Source of the DNA: Polymyxa betae
Lineage: Eukaryota > Endomyxa > Phytomyxea > Plasmodiophorida > Plasmodiophoridae
DNA length: 35,284 nt
Assembly: GCA_003693705.1 (NCBI GenBank)
Contig: RBZT01000759.1
Location: forward strand, 1 to 35,284
Direction of reading: 5' to 3'
Positions 22,101 through 32,660 of the stretch are shown here, piece by piece. Within the stretch, counting starts at the first letter, position 1; the number at the start of each line of letters is the position of its first letter. The position numbers were made by a program, and so were the translations under genes. The notes under the pieces were generated by a model. That model saw nothing but the letters and a program-made list of their open reading frames with translations. It searched no databases and was not told the origin of the DNA.

Positions 22101-24344
22101 TCAGAAAGTTGGCGGCGAAGGTCCGAACACTCTCCTTCCTTTGCAGCAAGCGCAGAATCTGAAGAAGCTGGGAAAACAGTGGCATCGTGCTGCTGTTGAA
22201 GTTTCGAACATCTCTCGACTGCTTCTGAAAGCTGACGCCGAAGCTCTAAACACTCTTCTTCCTTTGCTGCAATAGCAACTGATTCTGATATAATACTAGA
22301 ACTTGCAGCAGCACCAGCATTCGCCTTAGGATCTACAGAGGGCCCTGGATGAAGATCGGTGAAATGACCTTGAGCGGAGAGAGCCTCGGGAGCCCGTAAG
22401 GTTGAAGAGCTAGTCCGCTCTAGAACGGAGCACTTGTCAACTGATTCCGAAAGCCTCCGGTGCAGTTCTGCGATTTCATTGTCTTTGTGAGAAGCAGCAG
22501 TAAAAAGCTCAGTGTTCTGTCTCTCCAGAGCGGAACATCGTTCATTCGCCTTTGAGATTTTTGCTTGGAGAGCAGACCACTCCGCCTCCTGAATATTTAA
22601 AATGCCGGGATCGACAGCAGCAGAGCTCGTCGTTCTCTCGCGATCCAGTTGGTCTCTGAGCATGACGATTGTTCTTTCCAAGCGACGAATCTTTTCTGTG
22701 GCACCGCTTTCATCGTTGTTGATCTGAGTCTGGGATTGCGAATCGGTGATTTCAACCCCTAAAGTCTGGATATCCACGTCACGAACAGGGTTGGCATCGA
22801 CCTGAGTTGAGTGGGAAGCCTTCTCAACTGGATCGACTGAGAAGGTTGACAGATAAAAATCTGTAAAGTGTCGAGTCGGTGATCGAACGTTATCCGTTTG
22901 GACCTCAACCGAATCCGTGGTAGGAGTGGATTCGACGACATCGCATAAGAGCCGAACCTCTTCGGTTTGAATTTCGGCAGAACACATCTGAGGAGAGTTA
23001 CAAAAAGATACAGTTCGTAGAACAGAACCGCAGTCGATGCAATGATTCAAACGTGTCGAGGAGAATCGATCGATGGCGCCCATCCATCTAAAACAAATTA
23101 GCACTGGAGATTGATCATGATCGGACCAACCTCCAAAAGACGAGTGCTTTTAAGCGGCGTTTTTTTAGCTGTTGAAGCGAGCGAAAATGCTTCTTATCGC
23201 TAGAAAAAGATCTCCATGCATGGAAGCAGCTCGACAGAGATTGGAACCGTTGCTGGGCGCGGTGTTCAACAATTAGCTCACCGTGAGCTATTCGTAATTG
23301 GTCGCATCTCTGACGCCAGCGATTAGCATATATGCGAATCCAACGAATCCAGGAGCTGACAAGCGCAGCTTTCCTCCTAACAGACACTTAGTTAATACCG
23401 GAATAAAGTAGACACGAAAATATGTATTACCGAAGTTCAGACTGTCGCAGAGAATTGCCACTACTCAATCTCCATTTTAGAAAGAACATTTTACTCAGAT
23501 GTCTCCTCTGGAACTGGTACAAAAATATGGCAATATGGTTCAAATCCCGACGAAACTTGGCCTCCTGTTTCTGAATGTACCATCTGTAAAAGTGCAATGA
23601 TTTATCCTAGAGCATCGTCTTAATAAATCGGAATGGCGAGCACAACTAACTTACCGTTTTCGGTTGATAGCGAGCAATTGCATTGGAGCATGTTGTCAGG
23701 GCCCTTTGCGACCCGAAACGGGTCTTCCACACATAGAACGCCACACACTTGCGTCTTTGATTTTGTATAGCGTAAAATCGGTCATTTCGACAAACGAGCA
23801 AGCGAAGCAGACCCGAGGCACGAAAGCGAAGTGTCTAAACGCACTCAAAACTATGAACATTTTCGGAAAGAGCAGGCTACATTCGATTGCGCAGCGATAT
23901 TGGTCAGGGTGTTGGCGACTAGTTCGGACGCGATTCGCTGATCGTCTTCCTCGCGATCTTCAAGCGGAACCGCAAAGAACGAATCAAACTTGCTGAATCC
24001 AGAGCGAATTGCTTTCGACAGACTCTGCAACTCATGCTCACCGATCTGATTCGCCAATCTCAGTCGAGCCAGCTCGCTTTTCAGATCAAGAACCGGATCC
24101 AAAGTATGGCGCCGTGTAGTCGTTTCTACAGAAGCGATTTAACAAAAATCGGGTTGTTCAAGCATAAGATACGTATTGAAAAGGCACTGGTAAATTCAGA
24201 GTCGAGATCGGGAAGATAAGAGGTGATTTGGGCTTCAGAGTCTAGGTCCAGCTCTTGATTGTAAAGAGATGGGGACGGCGTTTGGGTATAGTCGGCCAAC
24301 AGATCGTAATGGTCATGATGGCGACTGTCGCGGCCACCATTCAT
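19181..24344 (-). CDS. SFI1-like centrin-binding / coiled-coil protein
   Basis: Six exons give 1,624 residues: 24344-24188, 24125-23881, 23834-23655, 23570-23431, 23376-23131, 23087-19181. Two clusters of SFI1-type repeats, helical units with spaced aromatic/Trp residues, bracket the protein: about residues 135-330 (VAFYVWKTRFGSQRAL, MFFLKWRLSSG, SCFHAWRSFSS, ALVFWRWMGAI) and about 1,120-1,610 (RYFQRWLRLHRLHSKA, RFLRSWVATSRN, LLRFFSAWARFS, SSFSQWRSLCFV, AFLHWRCLF, ATFYMWRNRC). Such repeats bind centrin in spindle-pole, centriole and basal-body proteins. Between them lie an acidic Ser/Thr region and coiled coils (~450-715). Start: ATG with MNGGRDSRHHDH. At exon 4 I chose the acceptor at 23571, which keeps the long frame; a nearer AG would not. 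Function by family only. Confidence 0.85.
21925..22590 (-). repeat. Five internal coiled-coil repeats with invariant Cys
   Basis: Within the SFI1-like protein a ~20-residue unit occurs five times with variable spacing: WSALQAKISKANERCSALER, IAELHRRLSESVDKCSVLER, CLELRRQLSEAVERCSKLQQ, CSDLRRQLSEAHERCAKLQR and IAELRKQLSQAVVMCSKLRQ. Heptad Leu positions, a Ser-Glu-Ala core and one Cys are kept in all. Units 3 and 4 also share the preceding AAKEEEC/AAKEGEC and are the most alike, suggesting recent duplication. Confidence 0.85.
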
Positions 24345-24364
24345 ATGGGGGCTCGCTCCCTCCT

Positions 24365-24667
24365 TTATTCCCTCTCCCCTGTTTCTCTTCTTGATGCGGT
24401 CAAGGCAGGATTATAGAGCTTCCCGCACTCCGCTTCTGTCCATGTTAACGTTACATTGCTGGGCTGCTCTCTTTTACCAACAGGGATAGCCAGATGTGAA
24501 AGGTCGCATTGTTGATTGACACCCGTTACTGTTATCAAACATGGGTGAGAGAGCAATCGCAGCAGCGGGTCCATAAGCAATGATGTATGCCGTTCAGAGG
24601 TCTGCATCCGACTATGTTCTTGCCTGCCAGTAATCGTGAACACTAAGCTAGCGGTGCCATCTCCCAT
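24365..24667 (-). CDS. Hypothetical small protein upstream of the SFI1-like gene
   Basis: A 100-residue ATG-started ORF that stops 20 bp before the SFI1-like start codon on the same strand. It contains MDPLLRLLSHPCLITVTGVN, QQCDLSHLAIPVGKREQP and SNVTLTWTEAECGKLYN, with no signal peptide or membrane helix. The residue mix is like that of a real protein but I do not recognise a family. It may be a separate gene, an upstream ORF of the SFI1-like transcript, or chance. Confidence 0.35.
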   Translation of the reverse strand: MGDGTASLVFTITGRQEHSRMQTSERHTSLLMDPLLRLLSHPCLITVTGVNQQCDLSHLAIPVGKREQPSNVTLTWTEAECGKLYNPALTASRRETGERE

Positions 24668-24745
24668 GTATACAAATTTATCTGCAACCCTCCAAGCAAT
24701 GTCTTCTAAAAAACTGGTTTCACATTTTATGTATTGATTTTCTTT

Positions 24746-26143
24746 TCAATATGCCAGCTGTTTGCTTTGCGTGAACCTCATCATGATATCAAAAGAATGC
24801 TCTGGCTGGTCCAGCGGCACCATATGGCCAGCGTCATAGACCACAAGATGGGTCAGGTTGCCACCGGATCTAATATAGCCGCCGAGAGTGTCGCGATTTC
24901 GCCAAGCTCTTCGGCTGTTCAGGAACTCGTACTTTCCGTCCCATACTAAATACTGGTCTAGAAGATCTTCGACGCCCAAATAGTTGCAGACCCAGTCATA
25001 TTTCCCATTTACCACCAGGACACGTGCTTTCTGAACGACAAGCTCCAAGAATGGCAGTGACGATACCTATTGCGAATTAGCCTGAATCACAAATAAGCTT
25101 AAGGGGAGGCCGACCATATCGTCTTCTCGCAATGTATCGAACACTTTGACGCCATCATCTTCGTTCCAGAGATGGTTACCAGCGTTTAACGCTCGTCGAA
25201 CATGTGATTGTGCCAGCCATCGATCCATAGCGCCAGGGTCGTCGGCTGTACCGCTCGTATCGCGAACATCATAGGGCGAAAAGCCACCGCCGCATTTGTA
25301 AATGTACTCGGCGGCCTCATCCCAAAGCTTAGCCGATTCAAGCTTCTGTCCGCGTTTGAACAGGTCGATACACTTCTCCATGAGCGTGTCAGCGTGTACT
25401 TTCTGCTCTTTTGTCAGAAGGCCGAAAACGTCAGCATGCGTTGTATAGGCTGGAATCTGAGCTTCTGGATGGACCCATGGGCTGACAAGCACGATTCCAT
25501 GAAGATTGATGCCTTCTTCCAAAAGACGAGCGCCGATGGCAGGGACCCATTTCCCGGCGTACGATTCCCCGGCGATATAGAGTGGACAAGAAGCGAATTC
25601 TGGATGCCGATCCCGGAATCTGCCAATGAACTCCAGCATGTCGTTGGCCGCTTGCGTATCATTACGAATGTAACGATCTGGGCTGTTTGTGTATGAGAAT
25701 CCAGTGCCGACAGGAAAGTCGATAAACATGATATGGGCGAACTGATTCCAGGCATGCTGATTTGGTGTAAGGTTGAGGTCCTCATCGACTGAGTATGGGC
25801 CAATTTTTTCAGTCAGCGACCCATACATAGATGAAGCTCCCGGGCCGCCCTGCAGCCAGATAATCAGCGGCGACTTAGCGATCTCGGTCTCATTGCGATT
25901 CTGAAAAAGCCAGTAGAACAGGTTTGTATCAGTCTTCTTGTCAATGGACAACAGACCAGCGTATTGCTTTTCGAGCGGGCGTCCGAATCCAGGAAGGTTG
26001 TTGACGGAATCTTGAAGTGATAATAGTGGGATAGGAGCAGGGCGATGTGGAGGTAGTGTTGGCGATCGTAGAGCTGGGGTCCTCTTGGCCGTAACATCGC
26101 CAAATACAAAGAGTGAGAACGCTGCGATAACCAATAGTGCCAT
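24746..26143 (-). CDS. Serine carboxypeptidase (peptidase S10), secreted
   Basis: Exons 26143-25115 and 25066-24746 give 449 residues. Residues 1-19 are a signal peptide (MALLVIAAFSLFVFGDVTA). S10 landmarks: LIIWLQGGPGASS (substrate and oxyanion region), IDFPVGTGFSYTN, nucleophile Ser194 in GESYAGKWVP, Asp367 in VNGKYDWVCN, His424 in DAGHMVPLDQP. The catalytic triad is intact, so an active acid carboxypeptidase of the secretory or lysosomal route is expected. The length is usual for CPVL/SCPEP1-type enzymes. One 48-bp intron interrupts the codon-level block DDM/VSSLPFLE; the intron is absent from the neighbouring paralog at 27602. The two genes are divergent. Confidence 0.95.
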
Positions 26144-27545
26144 GGTTTGGCAATCGTTATGCTATTAGGATATGGAATGTCACGACAAGTTCCGGTTAAG
26201 GTTCCGATTGATCCTTCTGCTTAGTGATTAATTTCTTATCAAGGACCCCCAGCGTCCGAGGCGGTTCGAGATGGAAGTAGCAGTCGGCTGCCGATAAGCA
26301 TCATTTCGCATGCAGATAGGGTAGATGCATTTTCAAAATATGCATCCTGTTCTGTTTAAGTAGAGCCCAATCAGGCGACGATGTCGACAACCTTGTTTTG
26401 CAAATCTGCGATTGAAATTCCGGTTGGGAAAACGCATAGGCTCGTATAGACATAGCAAAAGTTCATCGTCAAAGCGTTGATTCTGATTTAACCAATAATT
26501 TTTGAATGCTTTGCCGTCTTATTGAGTCAACAATGTTGCACAAGTAATTAGTTTTGCTAAATACAATTGCTAGCTGATTGGATTCTTTGTTTTCGAATGA
26601 AGAGTAATTCACGGAGAACATTGCAAATTCTCGCCATACGATGTCTTGCTGTACTCTTAGAATCCATGTCTCAATTCATGGTACTTGTCTGGACGGCAAA
26701 ATACTGAGAGCAGCAAACTTTGAAGAATCCTGATTTTGCCAAGGCACAATGCCTAAATCTTCCGGCCACATGCTTGGCAAAGAGCTGCACCGGCTACAGA
26801 TCAGTGGCTAAATGAGTATGCCAAAATTTCTGCAGGAAACAGCTAAACAGCTCAACTCGAAGTGGTAACGTGCAGGCAGTTCGGCTGACACTGTTGCAAA
26901 TAAGTTTCGCCTATTAACCATCAGCAATCGGCTCAATTTCCTGCTTTAATCACAGGCACAAAAGAAATGGACAGAATCCGGTCAATTTTCATCAGACATT
27001 CTCTCTATTGGAATCACAGTCGTTCTTTGCAAACGAGATGAAATTTGACAATCAATGTGCGCAATGGGAATCCCGTCTCCTTGGTCATTGGTCAAGGAAT
27101 TGTCAGCATCAACATCAGCATGCTATTGGCGTGAATGCCCATACTATGGAGAACATTCTCGAAACTGCTTAGAAGCAAATGTAATCATCGCAAAAATCTG
27201 TGATAGGACTGCAATGGAGTAGCGACAAGTCGAGGGGGTCAAACTCTCCGTTGGATAGCCGCTGGTGGATTTCCAGACTTAAATCTGGTGCGAGTCACGC
27301 AGTAAACCTTGACTCAACCGGAGCTCCAGTTGCGCAGAAAATTCTTAGGGTTTTGTCCTGTGCCGGGCAGCTGCCTCGTGGGGAGGGATTCAGTTTGTTA
27401 TTTGTCGCCCAATCTCTTTATCAGTACCCTTTATTGATTTGATCGGCGTCGTGAGCTCTGGATCCTATTCGTCGAGCCACCTCATACGTCGCTGTTATAA
27501 TATACCGCGCCTGGCGACCGCCTTGATTTCCGCTCCAAACCGCCG
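26144..27545. other. Divergent intergenic region between the two carboxypeptidases
   Basis: About 1.4 kb with no recognisable gene. The plus strand is open from 27200 to 27442 (80 codons from an ATA-context start), but the product is unlike any family I know. No tRNA, snRNA or spliced-leader structure was identified. A degenerate dispersed repeat copy is annotated separately. The region should carry the promoters of both paralogs. Confidence 0.4.
26737..26803. repeat. Degenerate dispersed repeat, copy A
   Basis: GGCACAATGCCTAAATCTTCC, shown here over 26743-26763, and the following CATGCTTGGCAAAGAGC and CACCGG align by eye with 32661-32730 (roughly two thirds of bases). Both copies are in gene-free spacers, in the same orientation. 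Likely relics of one mobile or satellite element; no termini seen. Confidence 0.45.
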
Positions 27546-27591
27546 GTGAGCATGATAATGTCTAACACCCGTCCCCTAACCCTTGCCTTAG
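27546..27591 (+). other. Probable 5' UTR intron of second carboxypeptidase
   Basis: GTGAGC donor, CCCTAAC branch-like motif and CCTTAG acceptor, 46 bp, matching the other introns of the window. It ends 10 bp before the start codon. Confidence 0.55.
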
Positions 27592-27601
27592 ATTCTCTAC
27601 C

Positions 27602-28969
27602 ATGTTTGTTTTACCGCCCAATTGTTCGACCGACCGAATGGCTCCTTGCTTAACAGCTCGTGGCTGCTCGGCCGAAGGTCATTGTCAATCACGACCGTTT
27701 TCAAGCATGCCGTCCACTTCGTCTTTGATTAAGCATTTGCCTGGATATGGAATCCCGGACGAGCCGCAATACGCTGGACTCGTGAACATCGAAGAAAAGA
27801 CGAGCTCCAATCTCTTCTATTGGCTCATTCAGAGCAGCAAAGATGAAGTGGTCGCTAAATCACCGTTGATTATCTGGTTACAAGGGGGGCCTGGCGCCTC
27901 ATCCTTGTATGGCCTATTAGGCGAAAATATTGGACCGTATTCAGTTAATGAAGATCTGAAACTATCACCTAATCCTCATTCGTGGCATCATCTGGCACAT
28001 TTGATGTTTATTGACTATCCTGTCGGAACAGGATTCTCTTACACTAACTGCCCTGAACGATATGTTCGAAACGATGCTCAAGGGGCTCAAGATTTTCTGC
28101 AATTTCTGCTGAAGTTTTACCACAAGTATCCTCAATTTCGCAAATGCGATCTGTACATTACAGGCGAATCCTACGCTGGCAAGTACGTGCCTGCCATTGC
28201 TGATCGGATTCTTCGCTGGAATGAAGGCGCCGACTGCTGCGACCAGTTGATCAATCTACACGGCGTCGTGCTTTGCAGCCCATGGATTCATCCTGAGGCT
28301 CAGACTCCGGCATATACCGAGCATGCACACCGCCATGGATGTCTTACTGATGATCAGAAATGTCATGCTGACGACCTCATGGAAGAATGCGTTCGGCTGT
28401 TCCGTCAAGGCGAAATGCTGAAATCCACCAAGGTTTGGGATGAGGCCGCTGAATACATCTACAAATGCGGTGGTGGATTCTCTCCATATGATGTTCGTGA
28501 TAAGAGCGGGACAGCTGATTTGCCTGGTCCAATGGACCGGTGGCTGGCTCTGCCTGAAGTTCGGAAAGCTCTTCACGTCGGTGATCGTGTCTGGAATGAG
28601 GACAATGGCGTGAAAGTTTTTGAAAGCCTTCGTGAAGACGACATGATTGGATCATTACCATTTTTGGAGCACGTCGTTCGAAAGACACGCGTTCTTGTCG
28701 TAAATGGCGAGTACGACTGGGTCTGCAACTATATCGGTATCGAAAATCTTCTGGACCAGTACTTAATGTGGGACGGGAAGCACGAATTCGTGAAAAGCAG
28801 GAAAGCTTGGCGCCATCGGGAAAATCTCGGCGGCTATATGAGGACTGGCGGCAACCTGACCCATCTCGTCGTCTACGACGCCGGTCATATGGTGCCATTG
28901 GATCAGCCCGAGATTTCGTTTGATGTTATGATGAAATTTACGCAAAGTCGAAAGGTCACAAAAAATTAA
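27602..28969 (+). CDS. Serine carboxypeptidase (peptidase S10) paralog, intronless, no signal peptide
   Basis: 455 residues in one exon, closely related to the minus-strand neighbour along its whole length from LPGYGIPDEPQYAGL onward. The triad is intact: Ser190 in GESYAGKYVP, Asp372 in VNGEYDWVCN, His429 in DAGHMVPLDQP. It has a ten-residue insertion with a Cys pair (NEGADCCDQL) after the Ser region and three extra Cys in its N-terminus. The first 40 residues (MFVLPPNCSTDRMAPCLTAR) are not a signal peptide. If a 5' exon reads through the likely intron at 27546-27591, the joined frame is Arg/Ser-rich (SSHLIRRCYNIPRLATALIS) but has no ATG before a stop. So either the product is not secreted or the true first exon is not found. 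AATAAA-like sites follow the stop. Confidence 0.92.
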   Translation: MFVLPPNCSTDRMAPCLTARGCSAEGHCQSRPFSSMPSTSSLIKHLPGYGIPDEPQYAGLVNIEEKTSSNLFYWLIQSSKDEVVAKSPLIIWLQGGPGASSLYGLLGENIGPYSVNEDLKLSPNPHSWHHLAHLMFIDYPVGTGFSYTNCPERYVRNDAQGAQDFLQFLLKFYHKYPQFRKCDLYITGESYAGKYVPAIADRILRWNEGADCCDQLINLHGVVLCSPWIHPEAQTPAYTEHAHRHGCLTDDQKCHADDLMEECVRLFRQGEMLKSTKVWDEAAEYIYKCGGGFSPYDVRDKSGTADLPGPMDRWLALPEVRKALHVGDRVWNEDNGVKVFESLREDDMIGSLPFLEHVVRKTRVLVVNGEYDWVCNYIGIENLLDQYLMWDGKHEFVKSRKAWRHRENLGGYMRTGGNLTHLVVYDAGHMVPLDQPEISFDVMMKFTQSRKVTKN

Positions 28970-29904
28970 AAGCAAATAAAATAAATATTTATGTAATGCG
29001 CAACCCATCTTCATGGCTATACTCTCGTCATCCCCTTTTGAGAGCCACGTTTGTAGCTAATTCTTTGACTATTGCAACAACCTTCATATTCGTGAAGGCA
29101 GATAGCCTTCGATTTTTCGGAATCAGTTTTATTCTGACATTGAGCGATCTTGGTTCCGTGCTTGATCATCAAATGATCTATGTACAAAAACACTGATGTC
29201 AAAGCACAGTTAAATGTCCTCTTGTTCTGACAGCTTCGTTGCCGCCGTGCCCATGAACGACAAGAATTATCTGTGATCTACAACACTGGCATTGAAAGCA
29301 GAAGAGCTTCATGTACTCGTTGAGTTAATGGGTTTCTTGCTGGCTGAGCCAATGCAGTAGTTTTGTAAAGTGGATGGAGGGATTTATTGAGAGATCTTTT
29401 CTCCAAAGTGAAATGAATCAGAATTTCGAAACGCTCTTGTCCGTCAAAAAGGCCAAATATTCTTTTTGGAATTTTTCAATACTCATCAGATTGTGGTTGT
29501 TTGAATCTAGAGCTGTCACATCTGATAATGAATGCTGTCGGCTTGGATACTTTTTCGAATTCTGGTAGCAATCTAATCCCGTTATACACCCTGGCATGCT
29601 CTATTTGTGAGATCACATTCAAACTGTGTTTACACTTCATTTTCACATCTTGGTTAATGGATAATACACGCAGACAATCATCATCTCAGGCTGCATCTGT
29701 TACGGCCGTCTATAATCCAAACTCATACTTCCAACATCCAGCCCTGTTCATTAGACTGAGATAAACGACCTTGATTGGCGGAATCGTATTCTCATTATGC
29801 ATTCAATGGTAATGATAGCCGATCGGAAAGAGATAAACGTCGAATCAAAAATTGGAGGACAATCTGATTTACATCCTTCTGAACGCCAAAAAATATTATT
29901 GAAT
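28970..29904. other. Convergent spacer, no gene seen
   Basis: About 930 bp between the second carboxypeptidase and PWP1, which face each other. Moderately AT-rich; AATAAA-type signals close to 28977-28985 suit the carboxypeptidase 3' end. Only short, unrecognisable frames on both strands. Confidence 0.45.
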
Positions 29905-31167
29905 TTAATTAATAGAAGCAAACCTTTTGGCGATTTGCTCATTTTCATCGATATGCCATAGAGCTAGGACGCCAGCGGATCCACCGACCGCTAGCAGCAT
30001 CGGGTCCTCTCGATTGAAATCCAGCGAAAACACATCGCCAACCTTGAGATCCTTCTCGGCGACCGCCTCAGCTCTCAATTCGGAGATGTCCCATACTTTC
30101 ACGACTTTGTCGGTACCACCGGTCGCCACCAGTCCCTGCGATTGCGCGCTGAACGCCAACGCCGTACACGATCCTTCATGCGCCTTCCATTCCAGCAACG
30201 TCGCGTCGGAGCCGCTTCCTCGTCGAACATCGATCAGTCTGACGAGGCCATCTTCGCTGGTGACAGCGAAAATCGCCGGGTTCGCAACATTCCACTGGAT
30301 CTGTTCAACATCGGCCGCGACCTCGTATTGTAACGCCTTGGATCCTGACCGGCAGTCGACAACATGGACTCGTCGGTCGTAAGCGCCAGACGCCAGAAGG
30401 CCAGGCTCGACAGGATGCCATTGAAGAGTCTGAACTTTATCTGTATGATGACGAAGGATAGTGGAGGGCGCGGCCTTCGCCAAGTCCCAAAGCGCGATAG
30501 AGTGATCAGCTGAACCAGAAGCTAATAGATGTGATTGGATGGGTGTCCATGAGAGTGACATGACGGCGTCGGTGTGATGGTGGCTGAGGACGCTGACCGG
30601 CTCCAACACGTCGATCACGTCCAGGTTCCAGATCTCGATCTCGGGCTGGAACGTGCCGATGGCCACAAACGAGCCCGGGTTCGAGGATTGGCGGAAGTCG
30701 TGGTTCAGCCATTGCAGGCAAAGCGGGAATGACGGCAGGATGAAATCGTGATGGACGAACAAAGATCCGGATTCCGAGTCGTAGACCTGCATCTCGAGCG
30801 AGAATTCGTCGTCATCGGCGCGGCCGACAAGACAGATGCGATCGCTTTCTTTCAGTTCGTAATCTTCGTGATCAGAAAGGTCGTCAAGGTTGTCAGCCTC
30901 CATGATGTCTTCGTTATCGACGATGATATCATCGGCGGCCGTGTATTTCGGCTTGTTATTGTCGTCTTCGCGATCATAGTTGTCGAGATCGAGGGCGTCC
31001 AGGAACTCTTTCTGTGACAGATTTGCGACTTTCTCGTCGACGTCGGACGATTCGGAGTCGACGCCGGTCGCCTGCTGGGCGACCTTCAGCTCCTCGGGGG
31101 AGATTTCATAGCGCTCGGGAACCCGTAAACAGGCGCCGGCTGGAACCCAACGGACGGCCGAGATCAT
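29905..31167 (-). CDS. PWP1: PWP1 (periodic tryptophan protein 1), WD40 ribosome-biogenesis factor
   Basis: An intronless ORF of 420 residues. The start MISAVRWVPAGACLRVPERYEISPEEL is the PWP1 N-terminus (in two parts: MISAVRWVPAGACLRVPERY, then EISPEEL). An acidic stretch follows (DNEDIMEADNLDDLSDHEDY), then the block DEFSLEMQVYDSESGSLFVH and HDFILPSFPLCLQWL. WD repeats follow: GTFQPEIEIWNLDVIDVLEP, HHTDAVMSLSWTPIQSHLLA, SGSADHSIALWDL, TDKVQTLQWHPVEPGLLASG, DGLVRLIDVRRG and VATGGTDKVVKVWDI. PWP1 works in the nucleolus/nucleus in rDNA transcription and large-subunit assembly. It is shorter than human PWP1 (~500), mostly from a trimmed acidic linker and tail. GC-rich third positions relative to its neighbours. 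Confidence 0.96.
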   Translation of the reverse strand: MISAVRWVPAGACLRVPERYEISPEELKVAQQATGVDSESSDVDEKVANLSQKEFLDALDLDNYDREDDNNKPKYTAADDIIVDNEDIMEADNLDDLSDHEDYELKESDRICLVGRADDDEFSLEMQVYDSESGSLFVHHDFILPSFPLCLQWLNHDFRQSSNPGSFVAIGTFQPEIEIWNLDVIDVLEPVSVLSHHHTDAVMSLSWTPIQSHLLASGSADHSIALWDLAKAAPSTILRHHTDKVQTLQWHPVEPGLLASGAYDRRVHVVDCRSGSKALQYEVAADVEQIQWNVANPAIFAVTSEDGLVRLIDVRRGSGSDATLLEWKAHEGSCTALAFSAQSQGLVATGGTDKVVKVWDISELRAEAVAEKDLKVGDVFSLDFNREDPMLLAVGGSAGVLALWHIDENEQIAKRFASIN

Positions 31168-31425
31168 GTCGATTATGACGCAGTCCGAAAATGATCCGTG
31201 GCGGACCGGAAAGTTTTAATTGGATTTTTACGATTTTCCCTCATTTTCTTTCGATAAATATTTGCGGGTTTCTGTCACTTTTTTTACACAATTGCGGTGA
31301 AGAGGACATCGATCCACACTGAGCTGATGAGAGATCGCGAACACAATGAAAGCTGTCAGGGAAATATTATTGCTTTATTTATTTACAGAAGTATCACTTA
31401 GGCATGAATAATTTAGTTTCGTGAC

Positions 31426-32144
31426 TCACGTTAGCGGTAGCGTCTCTGCGTCTTCGTTTGACTCCGACTTTCTTCGCTTTGGCTGTGGCCTGCACGCTGT
31501 TAAGCTATAGCCTGGCGGGATGCAAGGCCAGAAATACGGGCCGAATGGTGGCGGTTCGGTTGTCCTGTTTAACGTCAACATCGGAATTACATTATTCGAT
31601 TTCTGCATACCACCATCCATAAGCAATCTGCGGTGGCTGTTTGAAGAATGGAAACTCGGGCGTTGATGGGTTCGGCGCCGTTGTTGGCGGTGGAGGTGGC
31701 GCTCTAGCAGTCGGAGGACCAAGCATTGGGGTCGGGTGGATTGTAGAAAGTCGCGGTCGTCGTCGATCCATTGGCGTACTGGGCCCAGGCGAGAATAACG
31801 GCGAGAATGGCACCATCGGAATCGGCCTCGGGGTCGGCTCGGAGCCGCGTTTCGAATCGGCAGCCACTGGCGAGGGCGACGGGCATGGTGAACGCTGCGA
31901 CAGGTCCCTGCAGGTGAAGTCCATGTCCGGTTGCCGGCCAGTACGAAGCAGGCAGGTCAGCCTGGGAGAAATGTGAAATCACGCGCCAAATCGACCAAGC
32001 TCGCAAACCGTGGGGCGGTGGGGCCGCACTTTCGTTCGTCCCGAAGTCCCCAACTTTTTGATTGATTTGGGCGTTGTGATTGCGAACAATTCTATTTAGC
32101 TGTCGAGTTAAATCTCTCCCGGAGAACAAGTCCTCCCCCAGCAT
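31426..32144 (-). CDS. Proline-rich orphan protein
   Basis: Exons 32144-31996, 31961-31611 and 31564-31426 join in frame to 212 residues. N-terminus MLGEDLFSGRDLTRQLNRIV is helical and basic. The middle is rich in Pro, Ser and Arg (SPCPSPSPVAAD, PRPIPMVPFSPLFSPGPSTP, ARAPPPPPTTAPNPSTPEF). Then come GWWTTEPPPFGPYFWPCIPP and a basic cluster PKRRKSESNEDAE that could be a nuclear localisation signal. The first intron is only 34 bp (GTCGAT...CCCAG), the shortest in the window, and uses a non-consensus donor, so that joint is less sure than the second (46 bp, GTATG...AACAG). No family recognised; the PxxP and PPPPP runs could bind SH3, WW or profilin-type partners. Confidence 0.55.
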
Positions 32145-32660
32145 ATTATGCAACGAGTCTTCAAACTTTGGCTATTGATTTATGCTCGATGATGGAATGC
32201 CAATATAATATTTAAACAAAGTGATGCTTATACCTTTATTTTTAGGGGTTTCATCTTTGATTACTCGAATAGACCATAAGACTACCGTAGTGACTGTTAA
32301 TTCCCAGCTCCAGATCTTCATCATCCATGATGGTAGCTTGCAGCTGTGGGCTGTGACCAGGCAATAGATTTGAGCGGGCTATTTGCTGATTAATGCCATC
32401 TGAGAGGTTGGTCTTTGCCTCTTTACAAGCCATACACTGTGATAATCCTCAATTCTGATGCCATTGTATTTTCAATTGTACTTCAGTAGATAGCTATTGG
32501 ATAGCAGAGCTTCCTGTTTTGAAGATAAGCAAGAGGGACAATTATTTGAAAGTCCAGATATGTTCTTCGCTTTAAAATTTGAATTGCTCATCTACTGCTG
32601 ATAACGGGTGAATTACTGTAACGCCCCGAAATCAGTAGTAGGGGTTCTGGAGTCTATTTG

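Noticed and set aside
19196-22275. Several plus-strand frames opposite the SFI1-like gene
   Set aside because: Antisense shadows of a long exon; the minus strand carries consistent SFI1 and coiled-coil motifs across exon joints.
27200-27442. Possible RNA gene or 80-codon ORF between the carboxypeptidases
   Set aside because: Looked for tRNA, U1 and spliced-leader features; no matching loops or boxes, and the peptide has no recognisable motif.
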